Assembly (NCBI GenBank): GCA_036397635.1
Contig: DASWIP010000057.1
Coordinates: 1 to 64,000 of the forward strand
Origin: DASWIP01 sp036397635
GTDB taxonomy: Bacteria; Actinomycetota; AC-67
Direction: 5' to 3'
DNA length: 64,000 bases
Position 1 is the stretch's first letter. Every line of letters begins with the position of its first letter. The notes below the pieces were generated by a model that searched no databases, was not told the DNA's origin, and saw only the letters and a program-made list of their open reading frames with translations. This document shows, one piece after another, positions 43,417-52,410 of this stretch. Made by a program: the position numbers and the translations under genes.

Positions 43417-44328
43417 CTAGGTCAGGACCGACAACGCGTTCGGCACGCTCTCGAACGCGAACGAGGTCCCTTCCCCAAGATAGTCTCCGTCGACCTGCAG
43501 TGGCAGCGGGCGCGCGCAGTCGAGCCGGAAGCCGCCTGTATCGTGAGAGCTCAGGACGAAGCGCCACCGCGCGTGCCGTGCCGAGCCGAACCCCGAGGCA
43601 ATGATGCGGAGAGAGCGGATCGTTCCAAGCGTTCGCGCGCCGAGCACGTCGAGGCCTGCGTCTAGGCTGGCGTTCGGACACAAGCGGAAAGGTCGCCTGC
43701 CCAGGAAGGTATAGGGATCCGAGTTGCACACGATCACCGTGCGAAGGCCGTCCCGTACCTCGGAACCGGCGCGCATGATGATCGGAGCTTCGCGGCGCGG
43801 GTAGCCCAGGTAGAACGTCTTGAGCCCCATCGCAACGAACATCGCCTCACCGAGGCGCTTCTTCAGGCGCCACCGCCGCTCGACTGCCCGAACGATCGCC
43901 GCGTCGAGACCGATCCCCGCGTTGGCGACGAAAACGCGCCCGTTCACCCGGCCCACCCCCACCCGGCGAGGCTGCGCCCCTTCCTCGAGATGACGGAGGA
44001 ACAGGCTCGTGGCCAGGATCGGGTCGTTGGGGAAACCGGCGGTGCGCGCGAAGACGTTGGTGCTCCCGCCCGGCAATGGCACCAGCGGGGTGTGCGTCCC
44101 AGCGAGGCCGTTGGCGACCTCGTTGATCGTCCCGTCGCCGCCGAGGCAGACGACGATGTCGACATCCTCGTGCGCCGCTCCCGCGGCCAGGTGCGTGGCG
44201 TGACCGCGACGCTTGGTCTGAGCGATCTCGAGCTTCAGATCGGCGGCGAGGGCGTGTGCGATCAGGTCGCGCACGGGCTCGGACACGCTGGTCGCCTCGG
44301 GATTGAACAGCAGCAGCGCCCGACGCAC
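43417..44328 (-). CDS. Diacylglycerol kinase family lipid kinase
   Basis: The 303-residue protein has VVCLGGDGTINEVANGLAG (phosphate-binding loop) and PLPGGSTNVFARTAGFPNDP. It phosphorylates diacylglycerol or a related lipid. The GTG starts immediately after the selenoprotein-like gene's TGA (TGAGTG), so the two form an operon. Confidence 0.88.
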   Translation of the reverse strand: MRRALLLFNPEATSVSEPVRDLIAHALAADLKLEIAQTKRRGHATHLAAGAAHEDVDIVVCLGGDGTINEVANGLAGTHTPLVPLPGGSTNVFARTAGFPNDPILATSLFLRHLEEGAQPRRVGVGRVNGRVFVANAGIGLDAAIVRAVERRWRLKKRLGEAMFVAMGLKTFYLGYPRREAPIIMRAGSEVRDGLRTVIVCNSDPYTFLGRRPFRLCPNASLDAGLDVLGARTLGTIRSLRIIASGFGSARHARWRFVLSSHDTGGFRLDCARPLPLQVDGDYLGEGTSFAFESVPNALSVLT

Positions 44329-44559
44329 TCAGCCGCGCTCCCGGAGCAAGCGCATCACCTCGCCGTCTTCGGCATGCCTGCCGAGGTTCTTCTTCGAGAA
44401 CAGCAGGTCCCCGTCCACGGTCACCTCGAAGACGCCGCCCTTCGACGGCACGATCTCCAGGCTCTCGATGTCGTTCATCTCGTCGAGCACTTCAGCCGCC
44501 AGACCGACGGCCCGATCCAGGTACCCTCAAACGGCGCAGTACTCGATCCTGAACTTCAT
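44329..44559 (-). CDS. SelW/SelT/SelH-type (Rdx) selenoprotein with in-frame TGA
   Basis: If TGA at 44527-44529 is read as selenocysteine, the gene encodes 76 residues beginning MKFRIEYCAVUGYLDRA and continuing PSKGGVFEVTVDG and SKK, the thioredoxin-like Rdx family fold with its CxxU redox motif. The ATG has a perfect SD (GAGGAGG). The frame after the TGA continues the family pattern to a normal TGA just before the kinase GTG. A possible SECIS stem (GCCG/CGGC) starts about 18 nt after the UGA. Standard gene finders would stop it at residue 10. Confidence 0.85.
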
Positions 44560-44583
44560 GGATCCTCCTCGGTCGATCGCAAC

Positions 44584-44590
44584 TATGCTA
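44584..44590. promoter_or_regulatory. Overlapping bidirectional -10 box
   Basis: Plus strand TATGCT (44584-44589) lies 6 nt before the DUF2007 ATG. Minus strand TAGCAT (44585-44590) is 25 nt before the selenoprotein ATG. One 7-bp sequence serves as -10 in both directions. Confidence 0.5.
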
Positions 44591-44595
44591 GCCGC

Positions 44596-45027
44596 ATGCG
44601 AGGAGGCGCCCGGGTCATCGACCGGGCCCCGCCGCCTGGGGTCACCGACGACCACGGCGAGCACGGCGGCGGCGGCTGGGCCTGGCTGCTGACGGTGCGA
44701 GGCATCATCGAGGCCGAGTTGGTGCGTGGGCTCCTTGAGACCGCCGGCATCGTCCCGGTCCATCTCGACGCCACGGATCCGTCCCCGACGTCGTGGATGT
44801 TCCTGTCCGGGGACGTCAACGCGCTCGTGCGCGTCTACGTGCCGCGCGCACATCTGGACGAGGCGCGCCTCGCGCTGCTCGAACGGAGCGCGCCGGCGCC
44901 GGAGCCCGAGCCTGGCGATCGTACGGGCTACCGCCTTCGGCCGGCCTGGATCGTGATCGGGGTTCTGGTCGCGACGGCCTTCGGATGGCGACTGTTCGTC
45001 GCGGCATGCGGATCGCCGTCGTGTTGA
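44596..45027 (+). CDS. DUF2007-like protein with C-terminal membrane helix
   Basis: The 143-residue protein has a DUF2007-type signal-transducing fold (GIIEAELVRGLLETAGI ... VRVYVPRAHLDEARLAL) and then a hydrophobic helix (AWIVIGVLVATAFGW). Probably leaderless. Function unknown. Confidence 0.72.
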   Translation: MRGGARVIDRAPPPGVTDDHGEHGGGGWAWLLTVRGIIEAELVRGLLETAGIVPVHLDATDPSPTSWMFLSGDVNALVRVYVPRAHLDEARLALLERSAPAPEPEPGDRTGYRLRPAWIVIGVLVATAFGWRLFVAACGSPSC

Positions 45028-45100
45028 GGGCAGCGGAAATTCCGGAAGTTTCGACCGCCGGCAGGGAGAAGGCTCAGCCGGTATCGAAGCATCCATCCGG

Positions 45101-45532
45101 ATGAAACGAACCTTGCTCTCCCTGAGCCTCGCCATCGCGCTCGTCGCGATGGCTCCCGCCGCCGCTGATCCCGAAGACGTCGTCCGCGGCCGGATCGACG
45201 GACCTGCCCTGACACCGACCGTCCCCCGGACCCTGTATCTGGCGTCCCCGCGGACGAACGGGATCACGGGATGGGTCGCTTCGCTGCCGATCGCCGAGGA
45301 GTCTCGCACCTACGAGGTTCATCCCCTCGGGGAAGTGCCCAGCGGGCTGGACATCGACGTCTGGTTCTACCGCGACCTGCAAGGAGAGGCAGGCACCGGG
45401 GATCCGTGTGCGCGTGATGCGGCGCCCGTCGTCGGGGGAGGCGAAACGGGGACGGTGTGTCCCGGCGCGACCTATGCCGTGATCGTGCTGTTCTCGGGCG
45501 CGGACGTGCCCTTCGAGCTGACGCTGAGCTGA
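45101..45532 (+). CDS. Secreted protein, unknown function
   Basis: The 143-residue protein has a clear signal peptide (MKRTLLSLSLAIALVAMAPAAADP). The mature part is beta-rich with two Cys (DPCARDA, TVCPGA) probably forming a disulphide. No family recognised. Confidence 0.7.
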   Translation: MKRTLLSLSLAIALVAMAPAAADPEDVVRGRIDGPALTPTVPRTLYLASPRTNGITGWVASLPIAEESRTYEVHPLGEVPSGLDIDVWFYRDLQGEAGTGDPCARDAAPVVGGGETGTVCPGATYAVIVLFSGADVPFELTLS

Positions 45533-45606
45533 GGCGGGTCCGGCCGCTGGTTCGTCGCATCGAGACCTCCGCGCCGCGCCGCGGGTCCGTTGCTACCCTG
45601 CGTCGT

Positions 45607-46932
45607 ATGCGCCGTCGAGCGGTGGCGCTGCTCGCGCTGCTCCCGTTGATCGCCCCGGCCTTGGCTTTCGCCGTGGCCACGATCGCCGCATCCCCGAACA
45701 GCCTCTCGTTCGCAACACGATGCGTATTCACCGACGCGGAGGACCAGCCCGTCCGGTTGACCAACACCGATGATGAAGCCGCCGCTCTGGATGTTCGGAT
45801 AGAGATCTCTCCCTCGGTGGCCGCCGGTGTGTTCCCGCTCGGCGGGGTGACCGCCGATCCGTCGCTGGGTCCGGGGGAGGAGGTGGACTTCCGCGTGGGG
45901 TTCCGGCCCGAAGCTGCCGGCACCGCCACGGCGCGGGCGATCGTGCGATACGACGCGGTCGTCCCGCCGGAGAAGAGCCCGAAGCCCAATCCGAGCGGAG
46001 GGCCGCCGTCGCCATCGCCGTCCCCTTCTGAGACCCCGACAGCCGAACCCAGCCCCAGCACCACGCCCCGGCGCCTGAACATCCCCCTGAGCGGCGCCGG
46101 GATCCAGCGCTTCGCCGCCGCGTCCCCGGGCTTCGTGAACTTCGGCCCGCTGCGGGTTGGCCGGCGCGCTCCGGCAAGGACCATCACCATACTCAACGAC
46201 GGCGATACCCCGTTGAACGTCTCGCGGATCTTCCTGAGCGGGCGCAACGCCGGTGACTTCTTGCTGGAAGCGACCGCGCCCGTGCGCCTGACCGAGGGGA
46301 GCCCCACGACGGCGCAGGTGGGTTTCCGTCCTCGAGGCGTCGGCGGTCGCATCGCATCGCTGGTGATCGAGAGCGATTCATGCGACGGCGTCTTCACGGT
46401 GCCGCTGGCCGGCATCGGTGTGCAGCCGGACATCCTCACCGACCCCCTGAAGATGGACTTCGGCATCGCGCGCCCCGGGGAAGCCAAGCGCGACTTCCTC
46501 GATGTGATCAACCAGGGAGGCCTTGAGCTCACCATCGAGGAGATGGAGATCACCGGGCCGGATGCAGCCGCTTTCGAGTTCCGTCGCCTGCCGAGGTTCC
46601 CTCACGATCTGGCGCCGGGCGAGAAGATCGAGGCCCGCGTCACGTTGCGTTCCGAGGAGCCGGGCGACCTGGCCGCTTCGATCGTGATCACGAGCAACGA
46701 TCCCGACGACGAGGGGCGATGGGAGGTGCCTCTGGCCGCGCAGGTCGTGGCGCCCTCGCCTTCTCCATCTCCAACGCCGAGTGAGGCGGCTCCACCCCCG
46801 CCCCCCGTTGATACCGGCGGGTTCGATCTCACGCTCGGGGAGTACATCCCCGAGATCGCCGTCGGTGGCGCGGTCCTCGGATTCTTCGTGCTGCTCGTCG
46901 TGGTGCGGCGATTCCGCGGTATCCCCGAGTAG
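45607..46932 (+). CDS. Secreted protein with ASPM/SPD-2/Hydin-like beta domains and a C-terminal anchor
   Basis: The 441-residue protein has a signal peptide, three Ig-like choice-of-anchor D domains (about 30-125, 165-275, 285-385) separated by Pro/Ser linkers, and a C-terminal membrane helix near residue 415 (VGGAVLGFFVLLVVVRRF). It likely stands on the cell surface. The ATG is 7 nt after TACCCT (leaderless). Confidence 0.8.
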   Translation: MRRRAVALLALLPLIAPALAFAVATIAASPNSLSFATRCVFTDAEDQPVRLTNTDDEAAALDVRIEISPSVAAGVFPLGGVTADPSLGPGEEVDFRVGFRPEAAGTATARAIVRYDAVVPPEKSPKPNPSGGPPSPSPSPSETPTAEPSPSTTPRRLNIPLSGAGIQRFAAASPGFVNFGPLRVGRRAPARTITILNDGDTPLNVSRIFLSGRNAGDFLLEATAPVRLTEGSPTTAQVGFRPRGVGGRIASLVIESDSCDGVFTVPLAGIGVQPDILTDPLKMDFGIARPGEAKRDFLDVINQGGLELTIEEMEITGPDAAAFEFRRLPRFPHDLAPGEKIEARVTLRSEEPGDLAASIVITSNDPDDEGRWEVPLAAQVVAPSPSPSPTPSEAAPPPPPVDTGGFDLTLGEYIPEIAVGGAVLGFFVLLVVVRRFRGIPE

Positions 46933-47048
46933 GCGGCCCACCGGGGATCGCGCCGGCGTGCCGCCGCCGCTCGGTCATCGCGACGCGCTGCCTTTCCCCG
47001 CACCGCTGCCGGGGATACCATCGGTCAGACGTTCAGGGGAGGGACATC

Positions 47049-47612
47049 ATGAGTGTGGTCGATCTGTTCATGCGCGCGCAGCAGGTGTTCGACGCGAACG
47101 TTCGGTTGATCAAGGAGGATCACTGGGGGTTGCCGACGCCGTGCACCGAGTGGGACGTGCGCGCGCTGGTGAACCATCTCGCGAATGAGAACGCGTGGGC
47201 GAGGCCGATGCTCGAGAGCCGCTCGATCGCGGAGGTGGGCAACGCCCTCGACGGAGATCTGCTCGGGGACGATCCAGTGTCGGCGTGGGAAGGGTGGGCG
47301 GCGGAGGCCCGCGACATCATGGCGACCCCGGGCGTCGTAGAGGCCACGGTGCACGCATCGTTCGCCGAACTGAGCGGCGAGGAGTACATCGGCCAGCTGT
47401 GGGTCGATCATCTGATCCATGCGTGGGACCTCGCGCGCGCGATCGGCGCCGACGAGGCGATGGATCCCGAGCTCGCACAGATCGCCTACGACGAGCTCAA
47501 GCCGATGGAGGAGGCACTCAAGGCCTCCGGCGCCTACGGTGACAAGGTCGAGGTCGCCGAGGGGGCGGACCTGCAGACCAAGCTGCTCGCGGTAACGGGG
47601 CGACGCGCCTAG
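47049..47612 (+). CDS. TIGR03086-family DinB-fold metal-binding protein
   Basis: The 187-residue four-helix protein has PTPCTEWDVRALVNHLANE near residues 31-49 and VDHLIHAWDLARAIG near residues 119-133. These are the His ligands of mycothiol-isomerase-like proteins. SD GGGAGGG upstream. Overlaps the convergent SMP-30 gene by 4 bp. Confidence 0.85.
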   Translation: MSVVDLFMRAQQVFDANVRLIKEDHWGLPTPCTEWDVRALVNHLANENAWARPMLESRSIAEVGNALDGDLLGDDPVSAWEGWAAEARDIMATPGVVEATVHASFAELSGEEYIGQLWVDHLIHAWDLARAIGADEAMDPELAQIAYDELKPMEEALKASGAYGDKVEVAEGADLQTKLLAVTGRRA

Positions 47613-48460
47613 TCGAACAACGGCAGGGGCTCGAGGTCCGTCTCGAGCGCGACGAGTTCACCGGTTCCCGACTGCGTCACGTACAGATACCCGTCGCCCA
47701 GACAAGCGTTGGTCGGCTCGCTGCCGTCTGGCATGTCCATCGCCTCGCGGTGCGATCCGTCGGGCGCGAACAGGTGGATGACGTGGCCCATGCTGCCGCA
47801 GACCACCAGCGTGCCGTCCGCGGCGACGCTCATGCCGTCGGGGAATCCGGTCGGAAGCTTCGCATGCTCCCGCGGCTCGCCGAGCCCCGCCTCCGACCAT
47901 GGGAACGCCAAGACGTCCTGGGTGATCGAATAGGCGACATACAACATCGAGGCGTCGGGCGAGAAGGCCAGCCCATTGGGGAACATGCCTCGTTCGTCGA
48001 GCAGCTCGAGCCCGCTTCCGTCGCGCTCGCACCGCCACAGCCGTCCCGGCAGCAGGTTCGCGATGTCTTCCCAGTTGCGCGGATCGGTGAAATAGAGCCG
48101 GCCGTCCGGGCCGAAACACAGGTCGTTGGGGCGCGCGTGGTCGCCGGGGACGAGGATCAGGTCCTCGACGGAGCCGTCCATGTCGACGCGCTGGATCCGC
48201 CCACTGATCGGCTCCGGCGCATGCCAGTAGCCATGCGGGCCCAGGTTGAGGCCGCCGTTGTTGGCCACGTACAGCGAGCCATCGCGCGCACGCGCCAGTC
48301 CGTTCGGCCCGCCCGGCAGCGTTGCGATCCGGCTGATGCCATCGGGCGAGCAGCGCGTCACCCGCTGTCCTTGGATCTCGACGACCGCCAGATCCTCGGC
48401 GCCGAGACGCACGGGTCCTTCAGGGAACCCGAGCCCCGGCGCGATCACCCTCCCGCCCAT
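47609..48460 (-). CDS. SMP-30/gluconolactonase-like beta-propeller protein
   Basis: The 283-residue protein has LGFPEGPVRLG at the start, HARPNDLCFGPDGRLYFTD in the middle, FPNGLAFSPD and FPDGMSVAADGTLVV, all typical of SMP-30 propellers binding a metal and hydrolysing lactones. No signal peptide. A hairpin (48482-48502) lies between its start and the Rrf2 gene end. Confidence 0.88.
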   Translation of the reverse strand: MGGRVIAPGLGFPEGPVRLGAEDLAVVEIQGQRVTRCSPDGISRIATLPGGPNGLARARDGSLYVANNGGLNLGPHGYWHAPEPISGRIQRVDMDGSVEDLILVPGDHARPNDLCFGPDGRLYFTDPRNWEDIANLLPGRLWRCERDGSGLELLDERGMFPNGLAFSPDASMLYVAYSITQDVLAFPWSEAGLGEPREHAKLPTGFPDGMSVAADGTLVVCGSMGHVIHLFAPDGSHREAMDMPDGSEPTNACLGDGYLYVTQSGTGELVALETDLEPLPLFD

Positions 48461-48610
48461 CGTGGCAGGGGACCATATCGTGCCGCCGTCCTAAGAGGCG
48501 GCGTGCTGCGCGCGCCCTCAGCGCCGGCGACCCGGTCGAGTGAGCCGGTGCTTTGCCGAGACGATGGGGTCGCTCGGTCGCGACCCGGACCTTATCCCGT
48601 CGGGCCCCGC

Positions 48611-49021
48611 TCATCGGAGCGCCTGGCGGCGGAGTTCCGCGAAGGTCGTTCGGGAGAGCTTGGCGGCGAGCGCAGCCTGGGCATCGAACCAGGCGTCATG
48701 GATCGCGCACGTCCCGTCCAGCCGGCACGGACCACCCCGAAGCACGCATTTCCGGCTTCGGACCGGCCCTTCGGCGGCCTCGACGACCTGCAGCAGGGTG
48801 ATCTCGCCGGGGGGTCGGGTGAGCAGGTAGCCGCCGTCGGGTCCGGCCACCGAGCCGACCAGGCCGGCTTTGACCAGGGTCGCCAGGACCTGGGGCAGGA
48901 ACTTCTCGGGCAACTGCATCTGCGAGGCGATCTCGCGGCCTTTCAGCCGCCTCCGCGCCACGGCCAGGGCCAGCACTGATCGGACCGCGTAGTCGCCGGT
49001 CTGCCCAAGCTCGATCTTCAT
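48611..49021 (-). CDS. Rrf2-family iron-sulphur regulator, NsrR-like
   Basis: The 136-residue protein has an N-terminal winged HTH (MKIELGQTGDYAVRSVLAL) and the cysteine triad CVLRGGPCRLDGTC, expected to bind a 2Fe-2S or 4Fe-4S cluster. NsrR-type members sense NO. Facing a copper nitrite reductase, that role is plausible. Start 49021 lies 10 nt after TAAACT, which overlaps a TGTA-GTT-TACA palindrome. Confidence 0.85.
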   Translation of the reverse strand: MKIELGQTGDYAVRSVLALAVARRRLKGREIASQMQLPEKFLPQVLATLVKAGLVGSVAGPDGGYLLTRPPGEITLLQVVEAAEGPVRSRKCVLRGGPCRLDGTCAIHDAWFDAQAALAAKLSRTTFAELRRQALR

Positions 49022-49028
49022 GACAACC

Positions 49029-49081
49029 TGTAGTTTACAGCTTGAGGTTGGTGTGGTAAACATTAAGCCAGGAACTTAATG
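49029..49081. promoter_or_regulatory. Divergent operators between Rrf2 and nirK
   Basis: TGTAGTTTACA (49029-49039) overlaps the Rrf2 -10. GTTTAC/GTAAAC pair 49033-49038 with 49056-49061. CATTAAG-N7-CTTAATG (49061-49081) is a perfect 7-bp dyad near the likely nirK -10. These are candidate Rrf2 binding sites controlling both directions. Confidence 0.6.
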
Positions 49082-49125
49082 TTAGGTCGTTTCCCTTGGG
49101 TGACCGCGGAAGGAGATGATCGGCG

Positions 49126-50601
49126 ATGCCGACTCAGTTGGAGAGGAACCGGGAAACCACCCGACCGGCCTTCGAGGCGGACACCCACCGCCACTCGCAT
49201 CGGGGGCTCAGCGGTATGTTCGGCCTCCTGTTGATCCTCACTGCGGTCATGGCCCTGATCGCGGCGCTGGTCGCCGACCGTGGACCCGCTCTCGAAGAGA
49301 CGGCGGCGATCGAGCTCGAGCTCACCCCCAAGGCCAAGCTCCCGGTCATCCAGGCCACCGAGGGGACCGACTGGACCCACGCGCCGGCGGTGCCGCCGCC
49401 GGTTTCCCGGAGCGGACAGGCTCGGCTGGTCGTCGATTGGACCGCGTCTGAGTTCACCCTCCAGCTGGATCCGGCCAACGGCGTGCGCTATGCCGCGTGG
49501 GGCTTCGAGGGCAGCACCCCCGGGCCGATCTTGCGCGCGCGCGTGGGAGATCTGATCGAGATGCGTCTGACCAACGACGCGAACGCGACCCACCCGCACA
49601 ACATCGACTTCCACTTCGCGAACGGGCCGGGCGGCGGCGCGCCGGCGCTGAGCGTCTCGCCGGGGCAGACCGCTACCGTCGAGGCGCGCGCGCTCGCGCC
49701 GGGCATCTTCATGTACCACTGCGCTACCCCGGACATCCCGACGCATATCGCCAACGGGATGTACGGCTACGTCATCGTCGAGCCGGAGGCCGGCTTGCCT
49801 GGGGTCGACAAGGAGCTCTACGTGGTCCAATCCGAGTTCTACGCCGCTATGCACGGCGAGGGAGTTGCGACGTTCGATGCCGTGAAGCTCGACCTCGAGG
49901 AGCCGGATTACGTGGTGCTCAACGGAGCAGTCGGATCGCTCCTGGGGGACAACGCACCGAAGGTCGATGTCGGCGACCGGATCCGCATCTGGTACGGCAA
50001 CGCCGGTCCACAGCTGATCTCGTCGTTCCATGTGATCGGGGAGATCTTCGACCGCGTGTACCGCGAAGGCGATCTCGTCTCACCGCCGGCTCGAAGCGTT
50101 CAGACGACGCTGGTTCCGGCCGGAGGCGCGACGGCGGTTGAGTTCACCATCGACGTCCCCGGCACGTACCTGCTCGTGGATCACGCGATCGCGCGCACGT
50201 TGCACAAAGGCGCCGTCGGCGCGATCGTCGCCGAAGGTGCCGACGACGCCGAGGTCTTCGCTCCGGGGGCGAGCAACCCGCCCAACACCGGTGATGACGG
50301 CCACGGCGCCGGCGGTGAGGGTGCCTCGGGAGTCACCGCCACGATCACGAAGGGTGCGTTCGATGAGAAGAACGCCGCGCGCGCGTTCGATCCCGTGATC
50401 ATCCGTGTGACCGCGGGCACGACGGTGACGTGGATGAACGAGGACGACGTCGCCCACACGGTGACGGCCGACGAAGGCGAGTTCGACTCCGGGTTCGTGA
50501 ACCCGGGGCAGTCGTGGAGCCATACGTTCACGGAACCGGGGACCTATCGGTACTACTGCCTGCCGCATCCGTGGATGAAGGGCACGGTCGTCGTCTCGTA
50601 G
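49126..50601 (+). CDS. nirK: Copper nitrite reductase (NirK) with fused C-terminal cupredoxin
   Basis: The 491-residue protein has an N-terminal membrane helix (about 30-50), NirK domain 1 with type-2/catalytic HNIDFHFANGPGGG (Asp and His) and type-1 MYHCATPDIPTHIANGMYG (Cys, His, Met), and domain 2 with FHVIGEIFDRVY and DHAIARTLHKGAVG. A further cupredoxin (about 405-491) carries DVAHTV and YYCLPHPWMKG, the electron-donor copper site. It reduces nitrite to NO. SD AAGGAG upstream. Confidence 0.9.
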   Translation: MPTQLERNRETTRPAFEADTHRHSHRGLSGMFGLLLILTAVMALIAALVADRGPALEETAAIELELTPKAKLPVIQATEGTDWTHAPAVPPPVSRSGQARLVVDWTASEFTLQLDPANGVRYAAWGFEGSTPGPILRARVGDLIEMRLTNDANATHPHNIDFHFANGPGGGAPALSVSPGQTATVEARALAPGIFMYHCATPDIPTHIANGMYGYVIVEPEAGLPGVDKELYVVQSEFYAAMHGEGVATFDAVKLDLEEPDYVVLNGAVGSLLGDNAPKVDVGDRIRIWYGNAGPQLISSFHVIGEIFDRVYREGDLVSPPARSVQTTLVPAGGATAVEFTIDVPGTYLLVDHAIARTLHKGAVGAIVAEGADDAEVFAPGASNPPNTGDDGHGAGGEGASGVTATITKGAFDEKNAARAFDPVIIRVTAGTTVTWMNEDDVAHTVTADEGEFDSGFVNPGQSWSHTFTEPGTYRYYCLPHPWMKGTVVVS

Positions 50602-50603
50602 CG

Positions 50604-51851
50604 ATGCAGAGGATGGGTCAGCCCGGCGCGCGGTCTTCGCCCTTCGCCGGGGCCGGTCTCGGGGTGGCTCTTGCGTCCGGCGCGGTGGTGGCCTCGATCT
50701 CGTGGCGGCTCGCGGGGGATGTTCTCCCGGGGGGATCGTGGCCGGCGGTTCACGTGTTCACGCTCGGGGCCGTCACGCCTCTCATCGCGACATTCATGCC
50801 CCGCTTCGCAGCGGCGCTGCTGCACGCAAGACCCGCGCGTGGCCAGGCCGACCAAGCTCGAACCCTGTTCATCGCGGCCGGTGCTGCCTTGGTGATCGCC
50901 GGACGGTTGATCCCCAGCACGCCGCTGCTGGCCGCAGGCGCGTTCGTGCTCACGGCAGCCGTCGGCTGGCTCTACGCCGTTCTTCGCGGCGTCCGCCGGC
51001 AAGCACTCCCGGCGCGATTCGGCTTCATCGTGCGGGCCTACGAACGCGCTTGTGGCGCGTTCCTCCACGGCGCGCTGCTCGGGGCGCTGCTGGGTGCGGG
51101 CGTGATCCCCGGTGCCTGGTACGGACGGGTTCGCATCGCCCACATCCAGCTCATGGTCCTTGGATGGGCGGGCGTCCCGCTGCTCGCCACCATCGTCATG
51201 TTCGGACCGGCCATGATGCGCGCGCGCATCGAGGACGGAGCCGACGCCGTCGCGGCGCGAGCCTTGCCTCGGGCGTCCACCGCGACCACCGTGGCAGCAT
51301 TCGCGCTGATGGCGATGGGAGCCGGCGGTACGGCAGGCATGGCCGCGCGCGTGGTGGCCGGCGTCTCTCTCGGCATCTTCGCGTGGGCCGTCATCCAGAT
51401 ATGCGCTCCGGTGCTTCGGACGGCCAGACGCGCACCATCCGCGGCGCGCTGGTTCGTCGCCGGCGCTTGCGCCTGGCTCATCCTCGCCGCCTTGCTCAAC
51501 GCCGGGTCGGTCATCACGGCGACCCCCGCCTGGACCAACGCCGCGATCGTCGCGCTGCTCACAGGAGGGCTCTTGCAGGCGATCCTGGCGTCGATCAGCT
51601 ACGTGATCCCGTTGCTGACCGGACGCGATGCGGTGCAACGGAGCGCCGCATCGAGCACGCTCGCCGCGATCCCGCAGGCGAGGGCCATCGCGCTGTGGAC
51701 CGGCGCAGCGCTCGTCGCCGTCGGGACCGGGCTCGCGAGCAGGATGGGCGCGCACGTGGCGCGCGCAGGCTGGACGCTCGTGGCTGCGGCCGTGGTCCTC
51801 ACCCTTGCGCTGTGCGCCATGGCCCTGCATGGATCCCGGGTTCGCCTCTAA
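50604..51851 (+). CDS. Polytopic membrane protein co-transcribed with nirK
   Basis: The 415-residue protein has about 12 membrane helices. His-bearing helices include PAVHVFTLGAVTPLIATFMPRF and RIAHIQLMVLGWAGVPLLATI, reminiscent of NnrS or haem-copper oxidase subunit I-like proteins seen next to actinobacterial nirK. It starts 2 bp after nirK. Haem or copper binding is inference. Confidence 0.7.
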   Translation: MQRMGQPGARSSPFAGAGLGVALASGAVVASISWRLAGDVLPGGSWPAVHVFTLGAVTPLIATFMPRFAAALLHARPARGQADQARTLFIAAGAALVIAGRLIPSTPLLAAGAFVLTAAVGWLYAVLRGVRRQALPARFGFIVRAYERACGAFLHGALLGALLGAGVIPGAWYGRVRIAHIQLMVLGWAGVPLLATIVMFGPAMMRARIEDGADAVAARALPRASTATTVAAFALMAMGAGGTAGMAARVVAGVSLGIFAWAVIQICAPVLRTARRAPSAARWFVAGACAWLILAALLNAGSVITATPAWTNAAIVALLTGGLLQAILASISYVIPLLTGRDAVQRSAASSTLAAIPQARAIALWTGAALVAVGTGLASRMGAHVARAGWTLVAAAVVLTLALCAMALHGSRVRL

Positions 51852-51879
51852 GGGGCCCGCCTCGCCGGCTCCTACCCCC

Positions 51880-52071
51880 TTAGGCCCCTCTGACGAGGCG
51901 CCAGTCGATCCTCCTGCCAACCGCGGATGCGAACCGCTGGAGGGTAGCAACCGTTGGGTTCATCTCTCCCCGCTCCAGGCGGGCGACGGCAGAGACCGAG
52001 GTCTTCATCCGGGCGGCGACGTCGGCTTGAGTCAGCCGAGCAGCCCTCTGCGATCGTAACGGTGTCCTCGT
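51880..52071 (-). pseudogene. XRE HTH remnant
   Basis: The frame reads an HTH (RLTQADVAARMKTSVSAVARLERGEMNPT) to a stop. No start codon lies within 70 bases before it except within antisense DNA, and a typical antitoxin N-terminus is missing. It is probably a remnant of an XRE antitoxin divergent from the RelBE genes. Confidence 0.5.
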
Positions 52072-52088
52072 GGCGTGCCACGTGAGAC

Positions 52089-52118
52089 TTGACGAAGCGC
52101 AGTTGATGTGGCCATACT
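52089..52118 (+). promoter_or_regulatory. relB promoter
   Basis: TTGACG and CATACT are 18 bp apart, and the ATG is 7 nt after the -10 box, a textbook leaderless promoter. Confidence 0.65.
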
Positions 52119-52125
52119 TATGGCT

Positions 52126-52410
52126 ATGTCGACCGCTGAGCACGTCTCCCTCGCGGAGGTGAAGAACCGGCTCTCCGAGGTAGTGGAACGTATCGAACGC
52201 GCTCACGGCCGCGTCATCATCACCAAGCACGGACAACCATCTGCGGTGATTATGAACCTGGAGGATCTTGAGTCTCTGGAGGAAACCCTCACCATCCTCA
52301 GCAACCCGCGACTCTTGACCGAGATTCGTCAGGCTGAGGCCGAGATCGCGACAGGCAAGACCAAGCGCTTGACCAAAGCCGAGGCCGTTCGACTCTCCAA
52401 GCGTCGGTGA
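52126..52410 (+). CDS. Phd/YefM-type antitoxin (RelB-like)
   Basis: The 94-residue protein starts MSTAEHVSLAEVKNRLSEVVERI, with ITKHGQPSAVIMNLEDLESLEETL, the Phd/YefM fold. The C-terminus is the toxin-neutralising tail. It overlaps the RelE gene by 4 bp. Confidence 0.87.
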   Translation: MSTAEHVSLAEVKNRLSEVVERIERAHGRVIITKHGQPSAVIMNLEDLESLEETLTILSNPRLLTEIRQAEAEIATGKTKRLTKAEAVRLSKRR

